Assembly: GCF_017591425.1 (NCBI RefSeq)
Contig: NW_024466599.1
Span: 57,859,501-57,923,500, forward strand
Length of the DNA stretch: 64,000 bases
Origin: Ochotona curzoniae
Taxonomy: Eukaryota > Chordata > Mammalia > Lagomorpha > Ochotonidae
Direction of reading: 5' to 3'
The notes under the pieces were generated by a model. The model ran no database searches. It was given only the letters and a program-made list of their open reading frames with translations, and had not been told where the DNA came from. This document shows positions 12,540 to 24,299 of the stretch, one piece after another (the first letter of the stretch is position 1; each line of letters begins with the position of its first letter). The translations under genes and the position numbers were made by a program.

Positions 12540-12860
12540 CAAGTAGCTGACACGGCGACCGGCTGGGGCCTGCAGCGGAAGGAACATTCGCCCCGGAGCG
12601 CCCGTGCGCCTGCGCAAGGCCAAGCCGGAGGCGCCGCCTGTGGCACGGCCTGAGGTGACAGAGGAGCCGACCGGCTGAGGTGCTGGGCAGCATGGTGGGC
12701 CAGCACAGCCGCAAGGCCTTCGGCCGGGTGGAAACCGAGCCACAGATGACCGGCGCATACCTGGGCGAGTCCTCCCTCACATCCAAGCCCATGAAGCACA
12801 GCAGCCCCAGGTCGGTGCTCCTCACTCCTCCTGATCATCCCCCTCAAGTAGCCCCCGTGA
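12540..12860. promoter_or_regulatory. CpG-island-like promoter
   Basis: I count 23 CpG dinucleotides in 12541-12780, while the rest of the window is strongly CpG-poor outside young SINEs. It is not a recognisable repeat. Milder GC enrichment continues on the left from about 11990. Unmethylated promoters of constitutive genes look like this. Confidence 0.65.
12605..12616. promoter_or_regulatory. NRF1-like site
   Basis: TGCGCCTGCGCA fits the known NRF1 pattern (GCGC-N-TGCGC type) and sits 76 bases upstream of the candidate start codon in the CpG-dense core. Confidence 0.5.
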
Positions 12861-12985
12861 ATGAAGGTGCACGTTTCCAGAAAAGAAAAATATTCAGGTT
12901 TGAATTGAAAAAACAAACAGTCACAACTTTGTCCTTGATTCACTGTTTCCTAAATATAATGAAAAGTAGCCTAATCTATATTTGA
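12692..12985 (+). CDS. candidate first coding exon / small ORF in CpG island (unrecognised)
   Basis: The ATG at 12692 has a good start context (A at -3, G at +4) and an in-frame stop upstream at 12656-12658, so this is a defined start. The open frame is 97 codons. Its first 40-55 codons lie in CpG-rich DNA; after about 12870 the DNA turns AT-rich and the frame probably runs into an intron. Possible donors are weak: CAG|GTCGGT at 12810/12811 and AAG|GTGCAC at 12866/12867. The peptide is basic and polar (opening MVGQHSRKAFGRVETEP), with no signal peptide, membrane segment or domain that I recognise. It may be the 5' coding exon of a gene continuing to the right, a small ORF in a non-coding transcript, or chance. 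Confidence 0.3.
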   Translation: MVGQHSRKAFGRVETEPQMTGAYLGESSLTSKPMKHSSPRSVLLTPPDHPPQVAPVNEGARFQKRKIFRFELKKQTVTTLSLIHCFLNIMKSSLIYI

Positions 12986-13339
12986 ACGACAAAACCCATG
13001 GATGGAGTTTTATTGCTTTCATAGCAGATTCACTTATATGTAATTCGATCTTTGCAATAATGTGTAAAATAGAGCGAATAAGAGCGCAGAGGAAGAAAAA
13101 AACAAGTTTAGTTTTAACTGAGCATTTACTATATATTATAAACGGTGGAGGGGCAAGTAGCTTTTAATATTTCTGTTTTTATAGATACCAAGTTCCATAG
13201 AAGCTAAATGACCTCTCACGTGTAAGACTCCCCCGTTGAACATTCATGAGCACTATAGGCAGGATAATCTCTAAAAGCAGTGGACTTTTTAAAAAATAAC
13301 CAATATATATATATATAAAAGCACGCTTCTAATACAGAT

Positions 13340-13500
13340 GACGCCTTCGAGCTGGATTGAGTTCCCACTCCCTTTTTTCAGCTGAAGTCTAGCATCTGGA
13401 TGCTACAGGTATTTGGAGTGTGAACTGTGGATAGGCACTGTCTCACTGTCTTTCTGACTCTCTTTTTCAGCCTCTCAAATAAATAAAATAAAACACTTTA
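13340..13500 (+). mobile_element. CSINE, 5'-truncated relic
   Basis: Only the 3' half is recognisable: a pyrimidine-rich run (13440-13475) followed by 'ctcaaataaataaaataaa'. Confidence is limited by divergence. Confidence 0.5.
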
Positions 13501-14390
13501 AACAGTGTTTAAAGATTTCATCAACACCCTTTTATTCGTGTATTTATTCATTTACCATAGTCAGGGGTTGGAGGAAGCCAGGCAGCACAGGCCCAAAGGG
13601 AAGGGTAAGGCAGATTGCATTTGCTGGAGGCTGCCAGGAAATGGTGCCTGGAGCAAGTTTACTCCTGAAGAGAGTCTGGACAGGCAGCTTTAGGGTTGCC
13701 TCAGCAAGTCAAGCAAGACTGCTCCTCTCATAGGTCCTCAGAGGAAGGAAAATGAAGAGGGGTGTGTGTCAGTGGGCAGTGCTGGGCAGACACAAAGTAT
13801 GCTGTGTCTCTATAAACATAGAGCAATCGATGCTAATAGGGAAACTGGATGGCCATTTCTGTGCGAACAGTCTTAAGTGCCAAGATCCCATCTCTGTTCA
13901 TCTGTGCGCGCAGGATTAACCTTACTTGACAGCAGAAGATGTGTTCAGATATCCTAGATAATTTCAGAAGCCTCAAAATAGGAGTACTTTTTCAACGTAG
14001 CTTCTGCATTTCACTTCCTCTGTGCAGTGTTTTGCCCTTTATGAAACAAAGTAAGGTTAGAGTCGCAGCTTAATTCCACTTAAGAATATAATTTGCTTTA
14101 GATTCATTTATTGATGTACTTAGAAATATTTTTCCCTAAGTGTCTGAGGCAGTAAGAATACCTGATAGGAACACATGAGTACTCCGCTGAGACTGTATAA
14201 GCAGCAAATTATTCTACTCTAAGCAACAGGGAGGTTGGAGGGGAGTAATCAGAAGTAATAGCTAAACTAGGCACCTGTTGTTCGGAGCAGAAAGAGGTGG
14301 GAGAGATGCATAGGAAATAGCTGCTGGAAAAATGAATACAAACTCTATTCTCATGCTTTTGCTGAGATCTGGCATTACCTATGTAATAGG
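13501..14390. other. unique DNA beside the CpG island
   Basis: GC content is slightly above average to about 13950. No exon or repeat can be defended. Confidence 0.5.
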
Positions 14391-14570
14391 CCTAAGCCAG
14401 GGGTCACTCCACCAGCAATATCCAGGTAACAGGACACTGGTTAGATGTGCAGGCACTTGGGCCCCACTCCACACATTCCAAAAATAGATTCTGGAGTAAG
14501 GACCAACAGTACATTTGCATAAGCCCTTGAAAGGATTCTGATATGTGCTCAAGTTTGAGAACAACTGCTC
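14391..14570. mobile_element. MER5A-like DNA transposon relic (hAT-Charlie)
   Basis: Starts 'aagccaggggtcactccacc', has 'cttgggccccactcca' in the middle and ends 'tttgagaacaactgctc'. The two ends are imperfect inverted repeats related to CAGTGGTTCTCAAA. This is the layout of the short non-autonomous MER5A family. Confidence 0.7.
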
Positions 14571-14939
14571 TAAACTATGTTAGCCTGTGGAAGCACCATT
14601 TGAATCTTGCGTTTTCCCTTCTCCTTTCTATTCTAGGTATGCTAAAGTCACACTCTCATACTTGCGTTTTTACTACCACCTCCAGCCTCCAACTCCTCTA
14701 CCCACACACACATTCAGAAGCAATACCCTTGATTTTTAACTTTTCTAAGTAAAATACTCTTTCATGCATCTTCAGGAAAAGGATATAGAGATACCATATC
14801 AGTTCTACTCACAGTCTTCAACTGAACGCATCAAACAGGCTTCGAGCAAAATCACATCTCCACCAACACAATAAAATGCCATCCTTCCCCTATCAACTGA
14901 CGTAGACCCTCATAGTGAATAGAAAGTGTTTTTGTTTTC

Positions 14940-15040
14940 TTTTTTTTTTTAACTGTTCAAAGCAAGATTTATTAAAAACGGAAACTTCCTTCACTGAATC
15001 AGGAGAGGGCCTCCAAGAGAGGAAAGATCCCTCAGAAAGT
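14940..15040 (-). mobile_element. short retrocopy or LTR-end fragment with A tail
   Basis: On the minus strand AATAAA lies within 'tttttaataaatcttgcttt' and is followed about 12 bases later by a run of A (the T run at 14940-14952). This looks like a polyadenylated 3' end copied into the genome. The source transcript is not recognised. Confidence 0.4.
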
Positions 15041-17199
15041 GTTTTTATATTTCGATGATTATCAGGTGGTTTACGACTATAGAGGGGAGGGAACAGAGGT
15101 GAACAAAAATACTGTTAAATCCTTTAGTTGTAACGCCTATGTTTTCCTAAAAACTAAGTGAATCAGGTAATCCTCTATGTAGTGTGGCTGCTAAAACTGA
15201 ACTGAAACATTGAGAGCCATCTGTGAAAGGCTATTGTCTCACACACAGCAGGTAGAGTAGGGTTCTGCAAATCCAAGGTAAACTCCTTACTGTCCTTGGT
15301 AAGCTGCATAACAGCATCCTTCATGCATTTTCCTCTTTTATTCTTTTTGCTGTGGTGACATTCTGTCATCTGTAGCAAGATCTTAGCCTTCTATAACTGT
15401 TAAACAAAAAAGTAAACTTGGTATAAATATTTGAATAGAATTTTCAATAAAAAAAAAAACACATTTGGGGTCCAAAGTGGCTCTGGCTGAAATGAACTCT
15501 ACGGGGCACCAATTAGATGGTAAGGCTGAAAAGAATAGCAAATTGCCTTCTTGGCCTAGGTATTCGCCTTCATACGCACCAAGAATAAGGATTTCTACAA
15601 ATAGTGGAACTTAGAGTTCAAAATACAGTCTTAAGTCATTTCTGTGATTTGCATGAAGCCCATTGCATGTGTTTCAAATTACCCCTTGAAAAGCAGCATT
15701 CAGGACTGAAAAATACAGTCATGAATTGTTGGCTGAAATTAATTTCTTAGCTACAGGAATGTAATTACTCAAATCAAGAGAAGCAGACCAGACATGCGAA
15801 GAGCTTGCTGGAGAAAAAAGTGCACCATCGAGTGCTGGTAGACTGAACACAACTAAATGGTTTTGTCAGATCCAATTTTGATGATTATTTAGCAATCTCC
15901 TACCCACAACATCAAAGTTCCCAGGGCATGTCCTAAATTGGAGGATATTTGTAATAAAAAGATATAAGCCTCCAACCCTCATTTTTACCAAACATTAATA
16001 AAAACTGAATTAGAAGTAAGTACTTTCAAAGGCTACTGGCAAATGGTTGGAGTCTTGGAACCATGCGAATCTGATAAGAAAAATGTTCTTCTCTCTTTTG
16101 TTTCTTTTTTTATTGTGGTAATAAAAAGTAAGTTTTCAAAAGTTGTGGGAAAAAATACCCTTAAATTCGCCACACTCTAATTCCCATAGAAAGAATATAC
16201 TCTACTTTTTCCCCACATTTGCAGAGCAAAAAGATTTGAAAGGGAACCACTGCAATGAAAAGCCCCACAGCTAGCTCAAACCACTATGGAAACTTCGACT
16301 CCAAATGGCCTTTTCATTATTCTTAACCAAATGTGACTTCATATTCTCACATGTTTGAAATTGTGTTCACAGAGAGCTCAAACATGTAAATGGAGCCAAA
16401 TAGTCAAAACAATACATCTATTTTGTGTTTCCAAAGGCCACGTGAGGACATGTGGGGACTAATTTGTGCTAAGTGAACACATAGGAAGAAGAAAAGTGGG
16501 GTGCTGGGTTATTAATATTTCACTTCCTAATCTCTTATGGATCTGGGATGCTTCTGTTGCTAATTTTGTTTTCCTATGTTTTCATGAGTGCAATTAAAAC
16601 TGGTATCATCTCAGAAAGATGCCATTTCAGATTGACCTCCCTCCAGGATCAATGCCAAATGTTCATAGTTCACTTTGTGCTTCACTATTGTATTATTTGA
16701 ACACACATAACATGCTATTCTCGAGGATGTAGCAAAAAGGTCACTGGATTGGACATTGGAAGACCTGCGTTATAAGTAAAGTTCAAACTGATCCTTAATT
16801 TATATATTCAAAAGTGAAAAGACAAAGCAAATAAGCAAAGGCCTCTGTTTTATCTTGAGTGACACCAAATAATCTGGTCATCTGGTTTATTACATGTATA
16901 TTTGTTTCTTTGCCTCATTTTTCATGTGAAATGTGGTATAACGGACACAGGTTTAATAGAACAGTTCCTGACACCTCTTTGATCCTACGGTCCTTTTGGT
17001 TTACTGTTGACAAACCTGCCTTGTTTCTGTTCCTTTATATCGATAAGATCATTACAATCACAGCATTTTGGACTAATAGTGCATCTTCCTGAAGGTCCAT
17101 GTGACCATCTGGTCCCCTGTTATTCTAAGCTTTGGTCTCTCCTTCTTAAGATGAGTTCAGAAGTGTAAATTATCTGCTTATCCAAAATAATATGTTTAC
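15041..17199. other. unique AT-rich DNA
   Basis: No gene or clear repeat. A 67-codon minus-strand frame at 15175-15378 is open but resembles nothing I recognise. Confidence 0.5.
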
Positions 17200-17420
17200 T
17201 CTCCTCAGCACCAGACTGCCTTTTGTTTCCTTCATGGTACTTGTAATTCTCTTAATTTATGTTGAGTATTGTTTCCTCATCAATTTCCTGACTTCCCCTA
17301 GTCACACTGGAATGGAAAACATGTTTGAAAAAAGCTGTTGGCTATTTCCTTTACAGCTGTATCCTTAGGACCTAGAAAAACACCATTATCAAATTCTGTG
17401 CATCGTCTTCTCTTCAGTTG
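17200..17420 (+). mobile_element. L2-like LINE relic
   Basis: 'ttccttcatggtacttgtaa' and especially 'acagctgtatccttaggacc' resemble the conserved L2 3' end. Strongly diverged. Confidence 0.45.
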
Positions 17421-18139
17421 ATCAAAGTTAAAGATGAAAAGTGAAATTGTTAGAAGCCTCATGCATGATCCTTGCCCCCCATTTATTTGTAGTCCAATTG
17501 AGTAGATGTGTACTCATATGCAGAAACTGTAGAAGGTTTAAATTAAAAAAAAATAGAGCAAATGCCATCACAAAGTTTAATGAGGAAGCAGAGCAATAAT
17601 TGGGTCTCTTCTCTTCCAGGATAAAAAGATGACTAGAAAATGTTGTTGTGTTGTTTGATTTTTGTCAGAAAATGGGAGCTGTATTTTTAAATTTATTTCA
17701 TAAGGATGAATTTCTTCACATATCTTTGAAGCTCTTCCTCTATTCCTGAAATGACCCTTAGCTTATTATCCCCATTAAAGTGAAAGCACTAATGAGGGTT
17801 GCAATTTGCAATGCCATTTTAACGAATACTTAAAATCACAAGGTTCAGATTTTTCCAACAGTTTTCGCTTGCTACATTCCTCTTAATTTATCTTGAAATT
17901 TTCATTGTAATATTTTAAAAAAATCTCTTCTTGAAAAAAAGAATCAACTTTTGGCACCTGATATAGTCCAGACTCATGCAGGAAATTAAAAAAAAAAATT
18001 TAAGTGGGAATGATCTTAGCATTATGTCACTCTCCCTGAGATTTCCAGTCAAGCAAACAATGCTGTATGTATGTAGTAAATATACCAACAGTTTACAACT
18101 AAGAGAAACACTTAGAAACACTAAACTTAATATTTTCAT
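17421..18139. other. unique AT-rich DNA
   Basis: No gene or repeat recognised. Confidence 0.5.
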
Positions 18140-18453
18140 TTTTTAAGACTTACTTATTTGCAATTGAAAGGTAGATTTACAGAAAGAAGAAGAGACATAG
18201 AACAAAAGCATCATTGGTTTACTCCCCAAATGGTTACAACGGCTGGAGCTGAGTTCATCTGAAGCCAGGAGCCTCTTCCAGGTCTCCCACGTGGAGTTAA
18301 GGGCACAAGGACTTGTCCCATCCTGCTCTGTTTCCCCAGCCCTTAGCAGGGAGCTGGATGGGAAGTGGAGTAGCCACTACACCAACTGACTCTTATGGGA
18401 TGCTGGAATTTGCAATAGAAGAGTTAGCCTGTTAAGGCACTGCACCAGCCCCC
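18140..18453 (-). mobile_element. CSINE, diverged
   Basis: The reverse order is intact: tail 'tttttaagacttacttattt', 'ctcccacgtggagttaaggg', 'cagggagctggatgggaagt', and head ending 'gttaaggcactgcaccagcc'. Confidence 0.8.
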
Positions 18454-19231
18454 ATACTCAGTATTATCAACACTGTATTAGTACTAAACAGTCCCTTATA
18501 CATTGGTAGACACTTTGGTTTAACAGGTGAAGTCAGCCGTTTTTCCCACAGCTGATTGGCAAGACTGATTAACTCCAGCCATTGGGTTCATGATGCAGAC
18601 AGCATTTTGTTCTGAGCTGTAGATTTGCAAATTATAAACTTTGGTTCCTGCACTAATAAGTTTAGTTCTAAAGTGACATATGTATGAGAGTTATGGAGAT
18701 CTGGAGTGAGTTATTGCAAAATTTTGAGAGCCTTCTTAGATGCGAAAAGAGAAAAATTATGACTTAAATGTTATAGCAATTTTTAACTATTTATTCCAAC
18801 AAGAAAAATTATTAACTTTGTAGGGGATAATTATTCTTCTATTTTAGAATCAAGATTATTTGGTTACCCAATGGTAAGGCTTAGATCCTAGAACAGAGGA
18901 AGATGGCCTGATTAATGCTATATAAGTTGCAAAATATTGCCTTCACTAAGAAGAAGGTAGCCCACTGAGTACACTAATCCTGTGGGGATAGTTTGGAAGA
19001 GTTTTCAATTTTACCTTTTCCTATTCTGAATCTAAGGATTCAGAAGCATAAGGGGAACTAAATAACGTGACAAGGGCCCTAGAAGAGAAACTAATCTTTA
19101 CGAAGTTTTCTGGGAAGGTACATTTCTGACTAAAAAAGTATAGGAACAATTTTATCTGGTGCTAAGTTTTAAGTTTTTGTTGTTATTATCATTGTCCATT
19201 TGTTCATTCTTTCTTAGTAATCAAGTCTGTA
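18454..19231. other. unique AT-rich DNA
   Basis: No gene or repeat recognised. Confidence 0.5.
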
Positions 19232-19565
19232 TTTTAAGATTTATGTATTTATTTAATTGGGAAGTCAGATATACAGAGAGGAGGAGAGACAGAGAGGAAA
19301 GATCTTCTGTCTGATGATTCACTCCCCAAGTGACTGCAATGACCTGTGCTATGCCAATCCAAAGCCTGGAGCCAGGAACTTCCTCTAGGTCTCCCATGTG
19401 GGTGCAGGGTCCCAAGGCCTTGGGCCATCCTCAACTGCTCCTCCACCCCTCCATAAGCAGGGAGGTGAATGGGAAGTGGGGCTGCCAGGACTAGAACTGG
19501 CAACCAAATGGGATCACAGGCATGCAAGGCGAGAACTTTAACCACTATGCTATTGCGCCAGACCC
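19232..19565 (-). mobile_element. CSINE, pika-type, full length
   Basis: Full length from tail ('aagatttatgtatttattta') to head ('actatgctattgcgccagac'). 'ggaaagatcttctgtctgat' and 'gggccatcctcaactgctc' follow the pika-type body with moderate divergence. Confidence 0.85.
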
Positions 19566-20555
19566 TCAAATCTGTTCTTGACATTGCTTGACCAAACTCT
19601 ATTCAGACACTGAAGTGTTGGTAGTAGTATTTCCATGGGGGCAAATGGTTAGGGAGAGGCTTTTAGAATATGAAGAAGCTGTGGGTCATTATGATACAAT
19701 TCAATTCAGTTCAGGAAGAAGCTGTGCAGAATTGTGGGTGTTGCAAATGCACTGGACAGCCTTGCTTAGAGAAGGAATAAGTCTCCCACTATGGCAAAGA
19801 GCTGCAATTATTGACATTGTTGTTAAAACAAAGAGTGATCTGATGAGGTTGGGCAACCTGGAGAAATCCAGTTGCAATTTATAAAAGTGCTTCAAAGTCT
19901 TTATTATTGGAGTATCTTAATGATTGTTAATCCATCAAAGATAGATATGAGGGTTGCTGGTAGTAAGTCTATTTTGCTGGTAGTAAGGTCATATTTTCCA
20001 AGTAACAGTGGTATGGTGTTTTAATTACATGTGACTGATACTGTTAGCTCGCTGCTATGGTTCACAAGTCACTCCACCCTCAGTCTACTCACCTCAGAGA
20101 GTGACTGGATAGTAGAATGGATGTCTTTAGAAAAGTAAAGTTTAAAAATCAATACAATGCAAAAAGTCTTCCTAAAATGCATAACGTATTATGAAAAAAG
20201 TATGCATTGGTTTCAGTGTGTGTTCTGTTTCACTAAGATAAACTTACCTCTTTATTCCATTGAATTTACCCTCACATGGGAAAATGTTTAGAAACATTGT
20301 TACAAGTAACAGGTGATAAATATTTTGAGAATATTGTATAGTTGCTCTGATATTTTACCTATGCACCACTGGGTCTTAATATTTCAGTGCCTAATCTTCA
20401 GATCTAATAGACATCTGTTCTATATTTTACCCCAGGACATTTTACTAATAATTAGACAATATCAACATTTTCATCGCAATCAAAAATAATCTCAGAAATG
20501 ATTGACTATGTTACTAGGTCAATTGCACAACTCTCATATTGCTTAAAATTTTGTC
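19566..20555. other. unique DNA with a 98-codon open frame
   Basis: A plus-strand frame is open from 19588 to 19884, but the first codon offered is TTG, not ATG. I recognise no domain. No other feature seen. Confidence 0.4.
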
Positions 20556-20905
20556 TGGAGATGCTGGTGCAGTGACATAGCAAGCTCATCCTCTGCCTGC
20601 AGCACTAGCATCCTAAATGGGCACCCGCTTGTGTCCCTGCTGCTTGACTTCCAAACCAGGACTCTGCTTATGGCCTGGCAAAGCAGCAGAGGATGGCTCA
20701 ATACCTTGACCCCTGCACCCATATGGGAGACCCAGAAGAAGCATCTGGCCCCTGGCTTCAAATTGACTCAGCTATAGTCATGAGGCCACTGGGGAATCAG
20801 GCACCAAATGTAACCATACGCTCTCTCTCTCTCTCTCTCCCTCTCAATTCTCTCTCCTTCTCTGTATAAATCTGCTTTTCACATAAAATGCATAATTTTT
20901 AAAAA
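20556..20905 (+). mobile_element. CSINE, old, with CT microsatellite
   Basis: Head 'ggtgcagtgacatagcaagc', body 'gcctggcaaagcagcagagg', and a (CT)n expansion at 20821-20840 where the normal copy has a short pyrimidine run. Confidence 0.8.
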
Positions 20906-21005
20906 TTCAGATCAGATAAGAACATTTATTTATCTGGTTTCCTGAGTTTCTGAGCTAGTTTACACCCAGGTATGTACTGCATATGCCTTTTATTTTCTTT
21001 ATCTT

Positions 21006-21331
21006 TTTTTTTTTAAGATTTATTTTATTTTTATTGGAAAGGCAGATATATAGAGGAAGAGAAAGAAAGATCTTCCATCCATTGATTCACTCCCCAAGCA
21101 GCCACAACGACCACAGCTGCACTAATCCGAAATCAGGAGCCAGGAGCCTCTTCCAGGTCTCCTATGTGGGTACAGAGTCCTAAGGCTTTGGGCTACCCTT
21201 CACTGCCTTCCCAGGCCACAGGCAAAGAGCTGGACAGGAAGCAGGACCTCCAGGGTTAGACTGGCGCCCATATGGGGTCCCAGCATGTGGAAATTGTGGA
21301 TCTTAGCCACTAGTCTATTGTGCCAGGCCCA
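21006..21331 (-). mobile_element. CSINE, full length
   Basis: Intact in reverse from T run and 'aagatttattttatttttat' to 'ctattgtgccaggccc'. It lies 25 bases from another same-strand copy. Confidence 0.85.
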
Positions 21332-21356
21332 TGCCTTTCATTTTCTCTCTCTCTCT

Positions 21357-21680
21357 TTTTTTTTTTAACATTTATTAATTTTTATTGAAAAGTCAGATGT
21401 ACAGAGAAAAGGAGAGACAGAGAGGAAAATCTTCTGTCCTGTGATTCACTCCCCAAGTGACCACAATGGCCAGAGCTGAACTGATCCAAAGTCAGAGCCA
21501 GGAGCTTTTTCTGGTTCTCTCATGCGGGTGCAGGGTCCCAAGACTTTGGGCCCTCCTTGTCTGCTTTCCCAGGCCACAAGCAGAAAACTGAATGGGAAGT
21601 GGGGTTACTGGGACACAAACCAGTGCCCATATGGGATCCTCTCCTGTAGAAGGTGAGGAGGACCTTAGCTGCTGATTGAT
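21357..21680 (-). mobile_element. CSINE, full length
   Basis: Second copy in the same orientation: 'aacatttattaatttttatt' tail, 'cagagctgaactgatccaaa' body. The head is eroded at 'gaccttagctgctgattgat'. Confidence 0.8.
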
Positions 21681-21768
21681 TCCTTTCTTTCACTTTTGAT
21701 CCATCCTTATATCACTTCCCACTCCTCACTGAAAGTTCCATGGATCATTTCTCAAACAAAACCACTTG

Positions 21769-22101
21769 CAGGGCACGGCTCGATGGCCTAATGGCTGAAG
21801 TCCTCGCCTTGAACGTGCCAGGATCCCATTTGGGCACTGGTTCTAGGCCCGGCAGCTTTCCCATCCAGCACCCTGCTTGTGGCCTGGGAAAGCAGTTGAG
21901 GATGACCCAAAGTTTTGGGACCCTGCACCCGTGTGGGAGACTTGGTAGAAATTCCTTGCTCCTGGCTTCGGATCAGTACAGCACAGGCTGTTGCAGTCAT
22001 TTGGAGAGTGAATCATTGGATGGAAGATTTTCCTCTCTGTCTCTCCTCCTCTTCTCTGTATGTCTGACTTTGTGAAAAAAAAAAAAAAAGAAGAAGAAGA
22101 A
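21769..22101 (+). mobile_element. CSINE, pika-type, with A tail
   Basis: Starts near 'gcagggcacggctcgatgg' and has 'aggatcccatttgggcactg'. It ends with an unbroken A run followed by AAG repeats (about 22074-22101). Opposite in orientation to the two copies just left of it. Confidence 0.85.
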
Positions 22102-22504
22102 ATGAAAAAGCCACTTACACTCAAACCTTTATATCAAGTTTACTTCATTACATGTATACATACAGCAAATGTTTTGCATAGAAAATACATTAGAAATTAT
22201 AAAGATGATCAGTAAAATGAATAGCAATTATTTTGATATAGAGAACAGATAACAAAATGATTTTTTTTAACGCAGATTTGTAGTATTTCTTATAAATGTT
22301 ACATTTTGAATTGAATAAAAACTTCTTGAATGTCTTATTACCTAACTAATGAAGAGGATACATTGGAAAACTTTTTAAAATTCTGTTTATTTGACACAGA
22401 ATACTAAGAATAACCAGTTAATTAGACATTTGTAGTATAAGGGTTAGTGAGCTTATCAATTCAAGTGGTACTTAGGATACTCCATTGCAAAAGAACATTT
22501 GAAA

Positions 22505-22945
22505 TGCCCAGGAATCCTAGAGTTGATAGGAACTGCACTCTGCAGTGAGTCCTCAGCATCCCTGCATGTTCTTACTGGGTCCACCGACAGTCAAGGCCTA
22601 CACAAGCTTGATCCAGGCCATTTCTCTCCCCGTTGTGTTTGCAATGAGCAAAGTGAAGGATGAGGTAATGTCTCTCCTTGGGTGAATAGCAGACATGCTT
22701 CCATTTACTACGAGGGTGGTGGATCCCTCAGCCTCACAGCACCTCTGCTACGGCACAGCCCACGCATCTGTGCTCATCCCACATAGGATAGTGACCCCTG
22801 TGGAAGGACTGGTGAACCTGCCCAAATCTGTACAATGCTACATTAATCTCCAGCTTCTGTTTATGCCATGAGTAATAAAGATCTTTGTCCTTTGTCTCTG
22901 ACCCATAAATCTCAGATCTGGTGTCAGTTCTGTGAAGTAGGAACA
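22505..22945 (+). mobile_element. solo-LTR-like sequence, family unknown
   Basis: A GC-richer 440-base island in AT-rich DNA. Near its right end it carries 'gagtaataaagatctttgtc' (polyadenylation signal) and then 'agatctggtgtcagttctgtg', the layout of an LTR R/U5 end. Neither terminal TG/CA nor a duplication could be fixed. It might instead be a copied transcript end. Confidence 0.45.
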
Positions 22946-23409
22946 GGGTAATTTGTTAGTTTTCAAGGAGGACAAAATCTCATACCTCCACAGATTTTTT
23001 TTCTGCTTTTATATCATATAAACTTGATAGAACTTGTCCCAAAAGCAATAACAGCATTAAAACAATGTGATATTCCCTAAAAGGATCTGGGATGCTGAAG
23101 AAATTTTTCCTTTTATTGGTAGTAGACAACAAATTTGGCTTAATCATAGAAGAACTAAGAGAACACTTTGATTGTTACAAAAGAGGCAGGTTAGCAAATT
23201 TTTTGTTGATATACAAAGATGATCAAAGAATACAAAGTGAAAGTATGAGGGAAACCTATTATTGAAGTATGATTTAGACATACTGTATATATTGGAAGCA
23301 TGTTTATCAGAAACATCAGCTTATTAATAATACTAGGCTAATCTTCTTGCATTTATAAAATTAATGGCAACTGTCACCATTTATAATTAGTCGAGTGCAG
23401 CAATTAAAT
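22946..23409. other. unique AT-rich DNA
   Basis: No gene or repeat recognised. Confidence 0.5.
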
Positions 23410-23710
23410 TGTGAAATACTTTTATTTACTTACTTTAATCTATTTGAAAAGCGGAGAAAAAGAGAGAAGCAGACAGCAGGACACCTTCCATTTGCTGGTC
23501 CATTTCTCAAATGCCTACAACAGCTAGGTTTGGACGAGTCTAAAGCCAGGAACATACAATTCAATGCAGGTCTCCGTGTGGGTGACAAAAATGCAAGTAC
23601 TTGAAGATGCCAGAGTGCACATTAGTAGGATGCTGGAACCAAGAGGGGAGCTGGGACTCAAATCAGAAAATCAGATATGGAAAACAGGCCACTATGCTGA
23701 ACCTTTGTTC
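23410..23710 (-). mobile_element. CSINE, old and eroded
   Basis: 'gaaaagcggagaaaaagaga', 'ttccatttgctggtccattt' and 'caaatgcctacaacagctag' follow the old leporid-like body in reverse. The head is barely recognisable. Confidence 0.65.
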
Positions 23711-23784
23711 TATAAATATTGTTTAGATTTTAAAATTCATTTTCCTTTTTGAAAATTGGGTGCCAATGAATAAGTATTTTTTAT

Positions 23785-23983
23785 TTCTTTTTTTAAATTT
23801 TTTATTTTTGTTTTATGATAGAGTTTAATAGACACTGGGATTTCTCAGACCCCTCCTCAAGTTCCCTTCTCTCCCCATTGATTTGCCCTCTGGTTTTATA
23901 GTGGGTGTCTTTCATGAATAGTCAGAAGTCCTTCATGCTGCCATTGAAGTGTTTCTCAACCATGTAGGCATGGACAATATAAG
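23785..23983 (-). mobile_element. L1 3' UTR fragment
   Basis: Its reverse complement matches the L1 3' UTR at 33100-33260: 'cttcatgctgccattgaagtg' here corresponds to 'cttcagtggcagcatgatgg' there. Both also share the phrases around 'gaaagacacccattaaa' and the 'tatcataaaac' terminus. A 5'-truncated insertion. Confidence 0.75.
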
Positions 23984-24299
23984 ATTTGTTAATTAATTAA
24001 CTTATTTTGATTGGAAAGTCAGATTTACAGAGACAACAGAGACAGAAAGATCTCCCATCCACTGATTCACTCCCCAAGTAGCTGCCAGAGCTGAGCTGAT
24101 CCAAAGCCAGGAGCTTCTTATGGCTCTCCCATGCAGGTTCAGGGTCCTAAGGCTTTGGGCCATCTTCAACTGCCTGCCCAGGCCACAAGCAGGGAGGCTG
24201 GATGGGAGTAGAGCAGCAGGGACTCAAAACAGCACCCATATAGGATCCCCATTGCTGTAAAATAAGGTCTTTAGCTACTAAGTTACTGTGCCAGGCCTG
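23984..24299 (-). mobile_element. CSINE, pika-type
   Basis: Follows the L1 fragment directly on the same strand. 'gattggaaagtcagatttac', 'gggccatcttcaactgcc' and 'aagttactgtgccaggcctg' give tail, body and head. Confidence 0.8.

Noticed and set aside
12497..12943. minus-strand frames of 113 and 148 codons across the CpG island
   Set aside because: GC-rich DNA leaves overlapping frames open on both strands. Only the plus-strand ATG at 12692 has start context and an upstream stop.
19588..19884. 98-codon plus-strand frame
   Set aside because: Opens with TTG rather than ATG, no splice signals or domain recognised. Kept as unassigned DNA.
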